Shown in pieces: positions 1-11,308 of a DNA stretch of 64,000 nt. The translations under genes were made by a program, and so were the position numbers. The DNA is from Blastomussa wellsi. Taxonomy: Eukaryota > Cnidaria > Anthozoa > Scleractinia > Plerogyridae. The notes below the pieces were generated by a model, which saw only the letters and a list, made by a program, of their open reading frames with translations, searched no databases and was not told the DNA's origin. The stretch's first letter is position 1, and each line of letters begins with the position of its first letter. The DNA lies in assembly GCA_947652115.1 (NCBI GenBank), contig OX393573.1, positions 5,753,979-5,817,978 of the forward strand, given 5' to 3'.

Positions 1-460
1 ATTAATCGCTGGTATTTTCCACGTTTAGAACGAGGAATATACATGTATACAGCATTTGCCGGCTTGCCTTTTCGAGCAAGAATTACCAAACGCACGTAAA
101 CACCCACTTAGAGTACATGTTAGAGTGACTGAAGTCGTTGCCGTTTCGGCTTTTTCAACGCGGCTTGAAAGCACGCCTGGTTTTTTCCACATTAGAACGA
201 GGAATATACATGTATACTGTATTCATGGCTGGTATTTTCCACATTTAGAATAACTGAGAATGTACATGTCCACAGTATTCCCTTCCAAGTAGGAATTACG
301 AACCGCACTCGTGCGTTTCGGGTTCTTCAACACAGCTAGAAAGCATGTCTGGTATTTTCCACATTTAGAACGAGGAATATACACGTATACAGTATTCATC
401 GCTGGTATTTTCCACATTTAGAACGAGGAATATACATGTATACAGTATTCCCTTCCAAGC
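1..460. repeat. Diverged minisatellite-like array (about 5 units)
   Basis: A unit built around TGGTATTTTCCACATTTAGA followed by ACGAGGAATATACATGTATA and CAGTATTC recurs near 8, 177, 230, 348 and 401. Two units are followed by CCCTTCCAAG and a shared stretch ending in ...GAATTACGA. Spacing is irregular (about 50-170 bp), so this is a degenerate array and not a clean satellite. The short open frames through it come from the repeat. Confidence 0.75.
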
Positions 461-845
461 AAGAATTACGAGCCGCACGACTACACTCTGTTGATTTAAT
501 GAGGTGCAAGAATTGCGAATCGAACGAATTGAACGATCCGTTAACACACACACATGGCCTCTCATTTAATGAGATGAACTTCGGACCGAAAGAAAGCTAT
601 TCGCTCCGTGCGAAACGTACAGACCGTTGATTGCCCTTTTCGTTCCGTAAGAAGGGATGACGATCCGTTTGAAATTTACGGATCGTTGAGATGTAATATA
701 GAATATACGAACGGTCAACCCTACTGTGGAGCGTAGAACATTTAAACGATCCGTACGAATCGAACGAAATGAGTATGACTTCAACGGATCGATACAGTGC
801 GGGTGTATTGGAAATAACTGAGCGAACATAGAATTTTCAGCCACA
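461..845. other. No gene seen; CGATCCGT-rich spacer
   Basis: No supported coding region. The stretch holds several CGATCCGT or ACGGATCG words, including an inverted pair at about 661-690. It may be decayed mobile-element sequence, but no element end could be fixed. Confidence 0.4.
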
Positions 846-1267
846 AAAATCCATCAATTGTTGGGAAAAGTATGGACGTTTGAGAAGATCCCCCAGCCCT
901 GGAAACAAGGGGTAATTATCAAGTTGCCGAAAAAAGGAAATCTCAAAGAATGCAAAAATTCGAGAGGAATAACCTTACCGTCCATTGTGGGGAAGGTACT
1001 CGGTAGATTCATCATGGAGCGAGTGAAAAATGGAGTGGACAGAAGGCTGAGGAAGGAAATGGCAGGCTATAGAAAGGGAAGGAGAACAAAAGACCAGATC
1101 TTCATCCTTCGGAACACAATTGAGCAGGTCAGCGAATGCCAGGCAACCCTGTACCTAAACTTCGTAGACTTTGAAAAGGCCTTTGACTCTATCCACCGAG
1201 AAAGCCTGTGGGTAATAATGGCCAAGTATGGAACCCCGGAGAAGATCGTGAAAATGGTACATAGCGT
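846..1267 (+). pseudogene. Non-LTR retrotransposon reverse transcriptase, N-terminal part (split copy)
   Basis: The open frame reads as the fingers/palm half of a LINE reverse transcriptase: a PWKQGVIIKLPKKGN block, then SRGITL, AGYRKGRRTKDQ, and the catalytic motif A region FVDFEKAFDSIHRESLW. It has no endonuclease upstream, so the copy is 5' truncated. The frame stops at a TGA at 1272-1274, where foreign sequence begins. The next residues of the same domain resume at 2772 in the downstream segment. The two halves are one element interrupted by about 1.5 kb. An RTE-type clade is inferred from the C-terminal half and its trinucleotide tail. It is inactive as it stands. Confidence 0.85.
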
Positions 1268-2770
1268 AGAATGACTATTGTTCTTGTGACATTCACTTAC
1301 AGTTCAAGAAGACGCATAGGTCTGTCATAACGCTTATTACTATTCATGAAAGCCCAGAAAGAAGCTCTTTCATTGGTTGCTATGAACGCGCGGCAATACT
1401 CATTAACTTGAACGTAGCGGCAAACTGAACAATAGCTTTAGTGCGCTATTGTTACTCCCTTTGTTTCAATGACCACAACCCGCTTTTGTTTCTCCCTTCG
1501 TTTGAATAAACTTGGCGTTGTTTGTTTCGCGAAAGTTGGACACCGATGTATAATTATAAGTTTCGCTTTGGTTTTGTTTCGTCAAAAGAACGTTGTGTTT
1601 TCGTGAAAATCGAACTTGAAACGCAAGCCCCGGAAACAAAGCGAATTTTATTGTTGCCGCGCGAGCAGGATGATTGTGCCGTGAAAAAAAAAAATCATTC
1701 GCTGTATAGTGCAGTTTGCGCAAAAATATTACACAGCCGAAATGTTGTTAGCTCTGAATATATTTCGTAGTGAATCAACCCTGCAATAGTCCTTGGACTT
1801 CACGTGTTTTTATTGAACGGTGGTTGCCGTGTGAAAGAACGCTTGATTACTGAAATCAGTAGCGGCCCGGACGAAGCGATCAATTTCCTCTCGCTTTGAT
1901 GCCGATCAATTAATCCTATTGAATTGGTCGACAATCAGCGAGCCCAAGCGAACTCTAATCATTCATAATGGAGCTCACAATAAAGTTTTGCCAAACAAAC
2001 AATATCGAACGTTCGGGTATCGAACGATCGATTATCATTCGATTGATGCGTTGGATTGGTTATTATCTCGATTTTTTTTAATAAGATACAACTGGTTTGA
2101 TATGATTTACTTCACTTTACTGGCTGTTTGAATAAACCAGCTGCTTTACTTTACATACTTTTAAAATTCGCGGTAATCTTGAAAATTTTACAACTGAATG
2201 GTTTTCATGAATGGTCTATTGTTTAGTCTTGGCAACCATTGTTATTCAATCGAAGGCTTAAAACAATAGCTCGCTCGCTCAAGACGCGCCATTTTCGAAC
2301 GCTAATCCAACCAGCAGTTTTCAAACTGAAAAGGATAGTGGTTCCCGTTGACCAATTTGTAAACTTTTTGCATATTCTTGATGAGAAAGGATGAATTTTT
2401 CCTAAACCGTGCGTGGGTTGTCGAAATTCAGTAAAAGTTTTGAGAAATTCGCTTTGGAAAACGGACTCCATACAAAAAATGGTCAATTTTTCCTTATTTT
2501 CAAGTGCAAAAGGATACTCCTTCCACTTGTTCAATCTTCTTTATTTTGGTCTTAAATTGTAGATACAGCATTCCTCTTCAAAATTCCGTGCGTGGGTTTT
2601 TAGATTTTATTTTCTTGAGATCAGGAAAGTAAGTTTTATCAACGTTACTTGGCCAATTATGGCCCTTTCTTCTCTAATTTTGGGCTTTTCAGAGCGCGTA
2701 TTTGCGCTTCGGTGATCATGAATATTTAATGAATGTCACAGCATTCTGCCCTATGAAGAGTATTTTATCA
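1268..2770. mobile_element. About 1.5 kb insertion splitting the LINE reverse transcriptase
   Basis: The reverse transcriptase reading is lost at about 1268 and picked up again at about 2772 with little of the domain missing, so this is inserted DNA. An exact 11 bp inverted match, TGTGACATTCA at 1285-1295 and TGAATGTCACA at 2730-2740, lies near the two ends and could be part of degenerate terminal repeats. No transposase or other protein was recognised inside. The family is unknown. Confidence 0.55.
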
Positions 2771-2771
2771 C

Positions 2772-3747
2772 GACTTCAAGTGTGCTGCAGAAGATCAGGG
2801 GGAAACATGTGAGTGGTTTGACATTAAAACTGGGGTAAAACAAGGATGTAATATGTCGAGATTCTTGTTCTTGATTTTTATGGATTGGGTAATGCGAAGA
2901 GCAGTTGGCAGTGGCGAAAATGGTATTAGATGGAAGTTTACTTCTAAACTGGATGACGTGGACTTTGCGGACGATATAGTCCTGTTTTCATCTACCAAGC
3001 AGCAGATTCAGGATAAAACGACAAGGCTGGACGAAGAGGCCAGACGGGTGAGACTCAAAATCAACGAAGAAAAGACAAAAATGATGAGGATCAATGCAAG
3101 GAACCAAGAAAAGATTACAATCAGTGGACAGGATATTGAAGATGTCGATGAGTTCGTGTACTTGGGAGCCAAAGTTTGTAAAGAGGGAGGTGGTATGAAG
3201 GACTTGAAGAACAGGTTATCGAAAGCTAGAGGTGCCTTTAACAAACTAAAGAAGATCTGGATCTCTAATAACATCTTGAGGAAAACCAAGCTGAGGCTGT
3301 ATAAAACACTGGTGGTGCCAGTGTTACTCTATGGATCTGAGACATGGAAGATGAATAAAGGAGATGATAAAGCAGTGAATGTATTCCATAATAGGTGCCT
3401 AAGAAAGATCCTGCGAGTCCGATGGCAAGACCATGTCAGTACCAAAGAGCTACTGGAGAGAGCAAGCATGAAGCCACTGAGTGTGGAAGTGATGTCTCGA
3501 AGATGGAATATGATTGGTCACATTCTTAGGAAAAATCGCAATGATGATTGCAATGTTGCTATGAGCTGGGCACCAGAAGGTAAAATGAGAAGGGGAAGAC
3601 CAAAAACCACTTGGAGACGGACAGTAAAGAAAGAAAAGCAAGAGGCAGGTTGGAGATCGTGGGAGGAGGTGCGGACCGCAGCAACCAATCGAGAAGAGTG
3701 GAAAAGCTCTGTGAAGGCCCTATGTGCCACAAGGCACGATGAGGATA

Positions 3748-3752
<5 letters not shown>
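2772..3752 (+). pseudogene. Non-LTR retrotransposon reverse transcriptase, C-terminal part (RTE-like)
   Basis: The frame is open from 2772, with GETCEWFDIKTGVKQGC before the first methionine at 2853. It contains the catalytic box as DFADDIVLFSS (FADD replacing YADD), then the thumb and a C-terminal region with YGSETW, a CLRKILRVRW block, RRGRPKTTWRRT and a final ALCATRHDEDR. This ending is typical of endonuclease/reverse-transcriptase LINEs of the RTE group (from memory of the family, not searched). A (GAT)n tail follows the stop directly, as expected for an RTE-type 3' end. It is the second half of the copy begun at 846. Confidence 0.88.

Positions 3753-3782
<30 letters not shown>
3747..3782 (+). 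repeat. (GAT)n microsatellite, LINE 3' tail
   Basis: About twelve GAT/ATG units directly abut the LINE stop codon (TGA at 3750-3752). The short simple-repeat tail marks the 3' end of the element. Confidence 0.9.
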
Positions 3783-3783
<1 letters not shown>

Positions 3784-3790
3784 TTTTGTT

Positions 3791-3970
3791 TGGCACGGCA
3801 GGGTCACAACGTTTGAATAGCTGCCGTGCCAGAGTAGGGTAGCACGACAGAGCTTGTCGAACTTAATTGCTTTGCCGAACTTAATTCAAAAGTTTAATTC
3901 AGACGCCGTGCTTCTGCCGTGCTTTTGTCGAACTTAATTCCTGGCAGAAGCACGACGTCTGAACTGGGCC
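3791..3970. repeat. Pair of hairpins in a miniature-element remnant
   Basis: Two inverted repeats are visible. TGGCACGGCAG (3791-3801) pairs with CTGCCGTGCCA (3821-3831). CAGACGCCGTGCTTCTGCC (3900-3918) pairs, with one mismatch, with GGCAGAAGCACGACGTCTG (3943-3961). GAACTTAATT recurs between them. It looks like a foldback element remnant placed right after the LINE tail. Confidence 0.65.
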
Positions 3971-4560
3971 TTAGATTATATATTGTAATGCATTTTGCGC
4001 CTTAGAAGTATTAAATTATTTTTCGCACGTTTCATTTCCGGATGCACATGTAGCGCGCGCATTTTTAATGAGAATTTGTTTCCCAAGCTGACGCAAGCAG
4101 TGAAAATGCGCGGGCAGATGAAAACTCTTTTGAGCCTCAATTGCGCATCTTTACTGCTCAGAATTTTACGCGTGATTTAGCGCGCGCGCCCATAAACAAA
4201 ATGGTGGCCTTTTCTAATCTGATTTGAAAACAATACAATAAAAACTTTGCAGTAAACCGTTACTCGAGGATGCCAATTACGGCCTTGAGGACAACGACTC
4301 GAGGGACGTTTTTGGTCGATGTCGTTTGAATTTGCGTGATTTTCCATTAATTATGTGACTGTAACATTGTTCCATACAATCGAGGCTTCCTAGCTATCAA
4401 AATTTTACCCACTCGTCCTTCGATGATGTTTGCTTTCAGCTACAATAAATTGTACCGTGTAACGATCAAAATACGAGCGCGATTAGCACCGTTACAGGCA
4501 TAAATAGGGTAAGATTTGCCCATCATATCTCGTTTACGAGCACGGCGACCTAAGAAAGTT
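3971..4560. other. No gene seen
   Basis: AT-rich DNA without a supported reading frame. A short stretch near 4130-4210 (a TGCGCATC word, then AAAATGGTGGCC) resembles the start of the TTAA-bounded element at 5407 and may be a fragment of it. Confidence 0.4.
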
Positions 4561-5235
4561 TAAGTATCCTTAAATTTGACAATGTGATGAAGAAATTCAT
4601 GGTCGATCACAGGACCGTACCACAACAAGCTCGCGTCTTTTTGTTAAATAGACGTGAGCTTGTTATTGTACGTCCTGTTATCGACCATGGACTTCTTCAT
4701 CAAAATATCAAATTGTGTCGGCTTAGTGAGTCTACACACAAATTTGACAATGTGGTGAAGAAGTTCATTGTCGATTACAGGGCGCACCATAACAGGCTCA
4801 CGTCTATTTGTTTTATTTTTTACCATAACAAAACAAAGCTCAATGGCCGCGAAGACTTGCTTTCACGAAGTAAAAGTGCGAGCCAGCCTGAAATGATTTT
4901 CAAAAACTTCTCGAAACTTACACAATCACAAACTTCAAACTACGTAAAGTAACTCAAAACCAAAATGAAGAAACAGAATTTTAACAACTAATCTTTATTC
5001 CATTCGGAAATTTTCAAAAGCCAGATGAATTAATACAAAGTTCAGTGTACTCGTGGTGCCTTGGCAGAACACGACAAAAATAAACGATCCCGTTCAACGA
5101 GTTTCAAGTCGAACTTTGTTGTTTCCCCTTCACTTATCAATTCAATCCTGATCCAAATTCATCGTGTAAACGAATTTGATGATTTCTCCTTTCAAGGAGT
5201 CCCTTTGGATGCAATTTGTTGCTTATTTCTGTGAA
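4561..5235. repeat. Dispersed repeat with palindromic head, copy 1
   Basis: The head is a hairpin: about 52 bp from 4584 (GATGAAGAAATTCATGGTCG...) pairs with the sequence ending at about 4703. A third, directly oriented partial arm follows at about 4751-4810. The tail from about 4850 matches the tail of the copy at 17481-17990 (shared words include CCAGATGAATTAATACAAAG and GAGTCCCTTTGGATGCAATT). The short open frames on both strands are products of the palindrome. Confidence 0.75.
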
Positions 5236-5406
5236 CTAACAGCACCAAAGACTGCAAAAAGTTTGAGCGATTGAATTGTTGTTGAAAGGTTTCAAGAAGC
5301 GCGCGTGATGGTTTTATACTTCGTCAGTTTTATTTTTCGATGCATTTTTCGACCGTGAATTTTAGCCAATACGCGCGCGAGAATTTCTGCAGTTATGGTA
5401 AAATTG

Positions 5407-6325
5407 TTAAGGTGATTCCCTAGTTTTGCACTGCACATCCTTACTGCGCATTACAAAATGGTGGCCGTAAAAAGAAAGACAGAAAGATCCTAAATGGGGT
5501 TGATCGAGGAGTAAAAGTTAATGAAAATTTCGGTAGGTCGGTTTACTGACCAAGATGAGTCTTATTGTAGTCTAAATCTAAATTTGTATAACGTATAAAG
5601 CGGTTGTTGAGTTCGAATTACCCAGGATGACTGTTAAACTTCTAATGAGCCACACATTAGTATTTAAACTCCAACTCTATCATATAACATCCTAATTGTA
5701 GTATCTCGATAAAAGTTCCTTAAATTATTTCTTCGATGCTGTCTTCCACCTTCCAAGGACCTTCCAAGCATATTCCAATTTGAAAACTCGCCCCAGTCCT
5801 CGCTCAACAATTGGAAGAATCGCAGGTTGTGCGCCCGTTCGGCACCTCTATCGCGATAGCAAGTACAGTGACTCCCATTTTTTCTTTCATGATTTTAATT
5901 AGAATAGTGTACCCTTTCAATAAGAAACAAACTGCCTGAAATCTATGGCTAGTTTTCTAAAAATAGAAATAAATTGTACGAATTGAGCTATGAAGGGTCG
6001 AGGGTTAGTCTATTCTGGAGCGTAAGTAAAAACAAAGATATTCAAATACATCCTTTTGGTACGTAGGTGAATAAACAATAAATTCAAGTCAAATTTTGTC
6101 GGATATTGCAAGCTTTATGAAAAACACGGAGCTAAGTTGTCAAGTTTTGGGTCATGCATGGCTGTTGCCATAGAAGCGTAAATAGTCATAATCGTAAGCG
6201 TGGGAAACGAGCACGGTGACCCCCACTTTTATTACTTTTATTATCATTTTCTGGACTTGTTGCAACTGTGTACCAAGTTTCATCGGAAATCAATGACGGG
6301 TTCTTTTACTAGGGGATCACCTTAA
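5407..6325. mobile_element. TTAA-bounded miniature transposon (919 bp)
   Basis: The left end reads TTAAGGTGATTCCCTAG (5407-5423). The right end is its reverse complement with one mismatch, ending in TTAA at 6322-6325. No coding capacity was recognised. TTAA boundaries fit TTAA-specific transposons such as piggyBac-type elements. That assignment is inference from the ends only. Confidence 0.75.
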
Positions 6326-6947
6326 ATTCGTGTCAAAACCGCTGAACTGATATTCAGCTACAGGGACATAAGGACAACACCTGCTCAGAACTGACAAAAT
6401 GGAGACGATGACCATAACCTTGTAAATATAAAGATCATTATATAGATATGTTTCACAACAAAGTAATTTAAAATTGATAAGAACTTTCTAGTAGGCAGTA
6501 ATTTAATCGATCATTGACTAGAAATATAATTTTACGACAAAAAATCTTAATTTCTTAAATTCTCCGCATTTTCTAAAAATAATTTTTAGGTCTAAACATC
6601 CTAAAATACCCAGATTTTTGTATCTAGAGCTATCTGGGGGTTGATAGTGGCATATACATGTATGAAAACTATGTGAACGTTTTGAAGAATGTATTGAGTG
6701 AGGAGGAGAACGCATTTGATTTGATTCATATGTTTTGGTTTAGTACAGTCATCATCATCATCATCATCATAGTGGACCATAGTAGGAAGAAACAAACTAG
6801 ATTTTCTTCGAGTCACATAGACCAAAAAAAGAAACAGAAAAATAGGTCAGTAGTTATTTATTGCTTCTTTTTCGTTTGTTATTTACTTAAACAGCGTACA
6901 GGTAAACATAATAAAAGTTTCCAGCCTAATAACAGCAGATCCGGTCA
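6326..6947. other. No gene seen; short (TCA)n tract
   Basis: AT-rich stretch with a (TCA)n microsatellite at about 6748-6770. Nothing supports a gene. Confidence 0.4.
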
Positions 6948-7100
6948 GGGGGGGGGGGGGGGGGGGGGTGGGAGGGGACGGTGAACCATTTTGCCAAAAA
7001 AATTCTCCCAAGTTGCCTTGCCCAAATTTTCTCAAAAATCTGATTTGCCCAAAATTTGGGGGAGGAGGGGCTACGGGACGGGGGGGGGGGATGGGGCAGG
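6948..7100. repeat. Poly-G tract and G-rich block
   Basis: A run of 21 G residues (6948-6968) is followed by further G-runs to about 7100. The plus strand has strong G-quadruplex potential. It lies 3' of the PAN-EGF-D8C gene, beyond its stop codon. The length of the run may be affected by sequencing error. Confidence 0.85.
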
Positions 7101-7299
7101 GGGACTACACGATCCACTGCAGGTGGTCACAAAAGCTAACGGCATCCACAATACTTCTGCAATGGAATATGTTTGTGACCCTTGATTGGTGTTTGCTCTT
7201 ACAATACATAGTCAGACAGACAGTAAGGTCAATACAGTTGATGTTGACGATCTTTAAAAAGAGAACATGTAGTTTGTGGAGTTATTCCTCTGCTTTAGT

Positions 7300-10200
7300 T
7301 TAGTCGGTACCACAGTAACGAAGGTCACAGCCCGGCGTTGCACCCAGTTTGTACACGTAATACAGGCCACAGTTTTTAACTTTAATTGACGCGGCCTTAC
7401 TGCAGCAAGTCGACTGACTGAAGCAGACCTGTCTTACGACTTCACCATCTTCTACTTTGGGGTGCACACCATTTAACCAGCCCTGACTTATTGTACCACA
7501 TCTGCCTAGGAAAAAATTTGGACAGCTGGTAGGCATTTTTGTTCCTGCATCTCCTTGGAAACGATACCAGTCAAGACTAAGGGTGTTGTCACACATAAGG
7601 ATCTGCGCGGATACGTGCGTGACCTTTCTGTCAGCGCTGTCCAGAATTCTGTATCCATGACATACGGCATCCACTGACAAAAAATAGTATTATTTTTACA
7701 AGCTTTTGACGAGAAGCCTTCTAATTTGTAAAAAGAAAAAACACAGTGTTGTTTAGCATTAATAACGCCAACCTTTTAACAAAGGATCTTATCAGATATT
7801 TTTGGAATCAATCTAGCGTATGACGGCAGTAACCAGAGCAGAGAGAAGAGGAAATTTACCCTGGAGACTCCCTGCCTCATCCCCTGGCGCCGGATTGATG
7901 GTCAGGTTGCATTCCGTTTTCCCGTTCGCATCAGTCCCACAACGCCACGCGAACCGCATAAAATCAATCCCAAAACGCAAAGCGCACCCAGTATGACCAA
8001 GGAGCGACGCTTGGAGACGAGGCAGAGAGACTCCCACTTGAAACCTTTGGAGATGCTTGTCAGAAATTCTCAATTTTTAAAATCCCTGAAAGAAACAAAT
8101 CCTAGCATCGTTGTTCAAGTGTTTTGTCTTTTGGTTGTAAACCGCATCCAAACAGCAAGTGGAATTGAGAAAATTGTCATAAAACGTGGTATAATTTTTT
8201 TTTTACTTCTTTTCTTTTCTTTTGTTGTGTTTTTGCCACTCGCGTATTCACGATTGTATTTATATCTATTTACTTCAGCTATAGACAAACTCGGCTAACG
8301 TGTTTACATCCTTGTTGCCACCCAATTCAGGTCATGTGATGATTCATTTGGGAGGTTACAATTGTGCAATTTGTCATGCACAACTGATTGCATGCAAGTA
8401 TGTACGAACAAAACAATTGTAACCTCCCAAATGAATCATCACATGATCTGAATTGGGTGGCAACAAGGAGGTAAACACGTTAGCCGAATAGGTCTATTCT
8501 TTACCGTATTCAGACCGGGGGGGGGGGGGGGGGGGGCTTTTGAGGCCCGCGCCAACTTTGAAGATGTAATTACTTCATGGCAATTAAAGCTATCACCACC
8601 AAACTTGGCGACTTTTTCGAAAAATCTTCTAGGAATATTTTGACACTTGATCACACACTTTGACGTTTTCATGGCAACCAGTTTTTGACACCCATGTTTT
8701 CCAAAATTCACATTTTTCTGTTTGAATCAATATTATTTCTATTTTTATGGTGTTGTTTGTGTTTTTAGCCTTAGTGGAGCAACAATTTATCTAATTAGAT
8801 ATAATTTAGCTTATATAATACCAGTTTCAGTTAAATATTTATTTTAAACTGCAGAAATCCAAGATGGCGGACATGATTTACAATGAAGAAAATTATGCTT
8901 TGTATTTCAATTAATGTGTTGTATTTTCATTTTTTAAACATTCTTTTATTAGGCATTTATGTTTTACAGCCCAATAACTTCAATTTTTAGGATATTTAAT
9001 TTGGTAACCATACCGTTAACTGTTTTGAAGTTACATGGGGCGTGGGGGCTTCCGAAGCCCCCTGATCCCAGAAGGTTAAAAAAGCCCGGTCTGAATAGGG
9101 TTAATCATATTCTATTAGCGTCGATGTAAATTTCATTATCTCAGTTTTCCACTCGTCGTTGCAGTATCGTTAGGTTCTATTTTGTGCCGTTTCATTGTTT
9201 TCCTTGGACTTATAGGAAAAGGCACCGATGAGGTTCGCTCGTAAGTTTCTTTCAACCTCTGTATTTCATTTTATACTATCCCTTACTGTCACTCTTTGAT
9301 GGGCCCTGTTGTTATTGTCTTGCAAAGTGCTAGTGTCAGGGGCACCCAACGAGTCGGTTTGTCACTTGGTCTGTTCCCCAGCACAAATTTTGCTGGCTGG
9401 CAAAATAGTTTAGTATATGTTTACACATGGGAGTTGCCAATCAAAAAAAAAAATACTTTTGCGCTGAATGATTGAAACCCGGAAGGACGACTGAAGAAAC
9501 TGCTCGACTAAGGCTTTAATCTCGTTGAGAAGAGTGGATTTCAACGGTTCTCAGTGCCATTTCCGCGCGGGAAAAAAATTGTGAATAATATGCTGGCAAA
9601 AAAAGGAACAGATAAATTTTTCGCAGCAACACTCAAGAACACTTGTAAATAGTTTAATATCATATATTTTCATTCATTTGGATAAAAGAATGCATTTGCC
9701 ACAGTTTGTTCTGTTGTTGGGTGCCCATGTAGTGCCTCATGGTGAACTTTGATTTCTGTGAATAAACTACGTATTGTGAGTTGGTTAACTGGCAGCTACA
9801 AAAGCGACTCATGCAAAATGAATTGAACCATTTTGCAGTCGTAGAAATTACTAGCATCCAGTGTTTCTGTCTCGTCCTTAGATCAATAGATCATCATTCA
9901 CTGACAAATGTAGCAAAAAAAAGAAACACCTTACTTGTTTCGCAGTGCCTCCCCTTGTAGGCTTTCGTGCAAATACACACATAGCTGTTTTTCTTATAAA
10001 GTGATACGCAAGTACCTCTGTTCTGACACGGCCCACTAATGCATGGAGACTGAAATAAGAAGTGACACCTTCATTCAGAACTTTTTAACATACAGTTTCA
10101 CTTTTTCACTTTCACTAAGTGAAGTTAATTTAATTGATCAAATTCTATAACTAGAGGCACTTTACCATCAAACCAGCTGAACGCTTGGCTATCAAGCTAC

Positions 10201-11255
10201 CTCCACTAAGTTGAATTGAACCAACATAATAGGTCTGGATCTAATAGGGTTACCTCTATTTCAGACTCGGACCATGATAAAGCAGACTTATTCGATCCCT
10301 ATTTCCATAATATGGACACTTCCATACAAAGGTTGTGACTGGAATGGACACCTCAAATGAAGGTGGGACACAGTGGCCGGGGGTTCCCGTTAAACCCCGA
10401 TGAAACGGCGCATAATAGTCGATGATAGTTTTAACTCCCCGAACTATCATCAACTATCATGCGCGTGTTAAAACGGGAAAACTATTATCGACGAATATTA
10501 TGAACAAGTTCAAAGTGAATGATAGTTAATGATAGTTCATGATAGTGCATAATAGTTCGTGTTCAAACGGACATCAGCTGGAACTATAATCGACTATCGA
10601 TCACCAACTGTCATGACCGATCGGGGCTTTAAATCTATGGCCAGTCACTAGAGTGGTTCTTTACAAAATGACTGACTGAACTTAAGGATCATAAGGTGCC
10701 CCACTTTATTTTGGAGTATCCATTCCAGTCACAACCGCCATACAAAGGGAACATAACTCTGCCCTAGTCCTACCCGAATGCTAAAGTGATGAAAATACTG
10801 ACTTGGGACGAACTTGTCCGAGTTGTTGTACTTGTCAGATGTTAGGAGCTCACATAATATCCTTCCATTGCTGTCATAAAATGCTGCCAGGTTGAACGAG
10901 AAACATGACGGTATGTTGACACATGCGAGACCGCACTCTTTGCCACTGTAAACATAATCTGCACCAAGTATTGTAATGTTTAGGTAGGAGAACTTGTGGG
11001 CCTTGAAGTTGGCAAAGGCGACACCACTGTTGCCTTCTCGACTTATACTTTGACGACGTACATCTATAACTTTAGGCAGCCCTGTGTTGTTTTCAGTAAA
11101 ATATTAAAAGATTCGTAAAGGCTTACAAAATTAATACTTAGGAAGATTCAAGAACGAACGCTTCCTTCGGTCGACTGGGTAGTTATAAAAATACCTTTCG
11201 AAGTTTTCGCAAAGCTGATTGATATCACCAAAACGAAAAGGAAGACAAAATGCAT
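7300..11255 (-). CDS. Secreted PAN-EGF-D8C (uromodulin/GP2-like) protein, 4 exons
   Basis: The exons on the minus strand are 11255-11195, 11081-10774, 10049-9935 and 7673-7300. They join in frame (858 nt, 285 aa) with GT/AG at every junction. Exon 1 encodes a signal peptide (MHFVFLFVLVISISFA). Exon 2 is a PAN/apple-like domain (residues about 21-123) with GKECGLACVNIPSCFSFNLA and SDKYNNSDKF. Exon 3 is a six-cysteine EGF-like domain (SPCISGPCQNRGTC to GRHC). Exon 4 is a D8C domain as in uromodulin and GP2, with WYRFQGDAGTKMPTSC, CGTISQGWLNG and a final LRYCGTD. Ten cysteines are visible there. No membrane segment or zona pellucida domain follows, so the product should be secreted. The function is unknown; extracellular binding is inferred from the modules. 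The introns carry miniature elements. Confidence 0.88.
8281..8498. mobile_element. Foldback element family A, copy 1 (intronic)
   Basis: A near-perfect palindrome: arms of about 85 bp (8281-8370 and 8410-8498) share CGGCTAACGTGTTTAC, TTGTTGCCACCCAATTCAG and TGATGATTCATTTGGGAGG. The right end is GGTCTATT. Further copies lie at 15192-15413 and 18133-18570. It sits in the last intron of the PAN-EGF-D8C gene and has no coding capacity. Confidence 0.92.
8504..9100. mobile_element. Miniature inverted-repeat element with poly-G at one end
   Basis: The left end is CCGTATTCAGACCGG (8504-8518). The right end, CCGGTCTGAATAGG (9086-9099), is its inverted counterpart. A run of 20 G (8517-8536) has expanded from the terminal GGG at the left end only. 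It lies six bases from a family A foldback in the same intron. No protein was recognised. Confidence 0.75.
10320..10742. mobile_element. Inverted-repeat element in the PAN/EGF intron
   Basis: The left arm (about 10320-10371, containing TTGTGACTGGAATGGA) is inverted at about 10698-10742 (TCCATTCCAGTCACAA). The interior is rich in ATGATAGT and CTATCAT words, including four closely spaced copies at 10521-10560. No coding frame was recognised. Confidence 0.65.
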
Positions 11256-11308
11256 GGTAAGGCTTCAAGCAGCTACGTTTCAATAAAACCCGTGTAGATG
11301 CTAAAGTA

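Noticed and set aside
3518..3807. Minus-strand frames with poly-His or poly-Ile
   Set aside because: These are translations of the (GAT)n tail in the reverse direction.
7813..8073. Minus-strand open frame inside the last intron of the PAN-EGF-D8C gene
   Set aside because: The exons on either side join in phase without it. It shows no known domain and no clear acceptor, and a donor-like GTAAAT alone is weak evidence.
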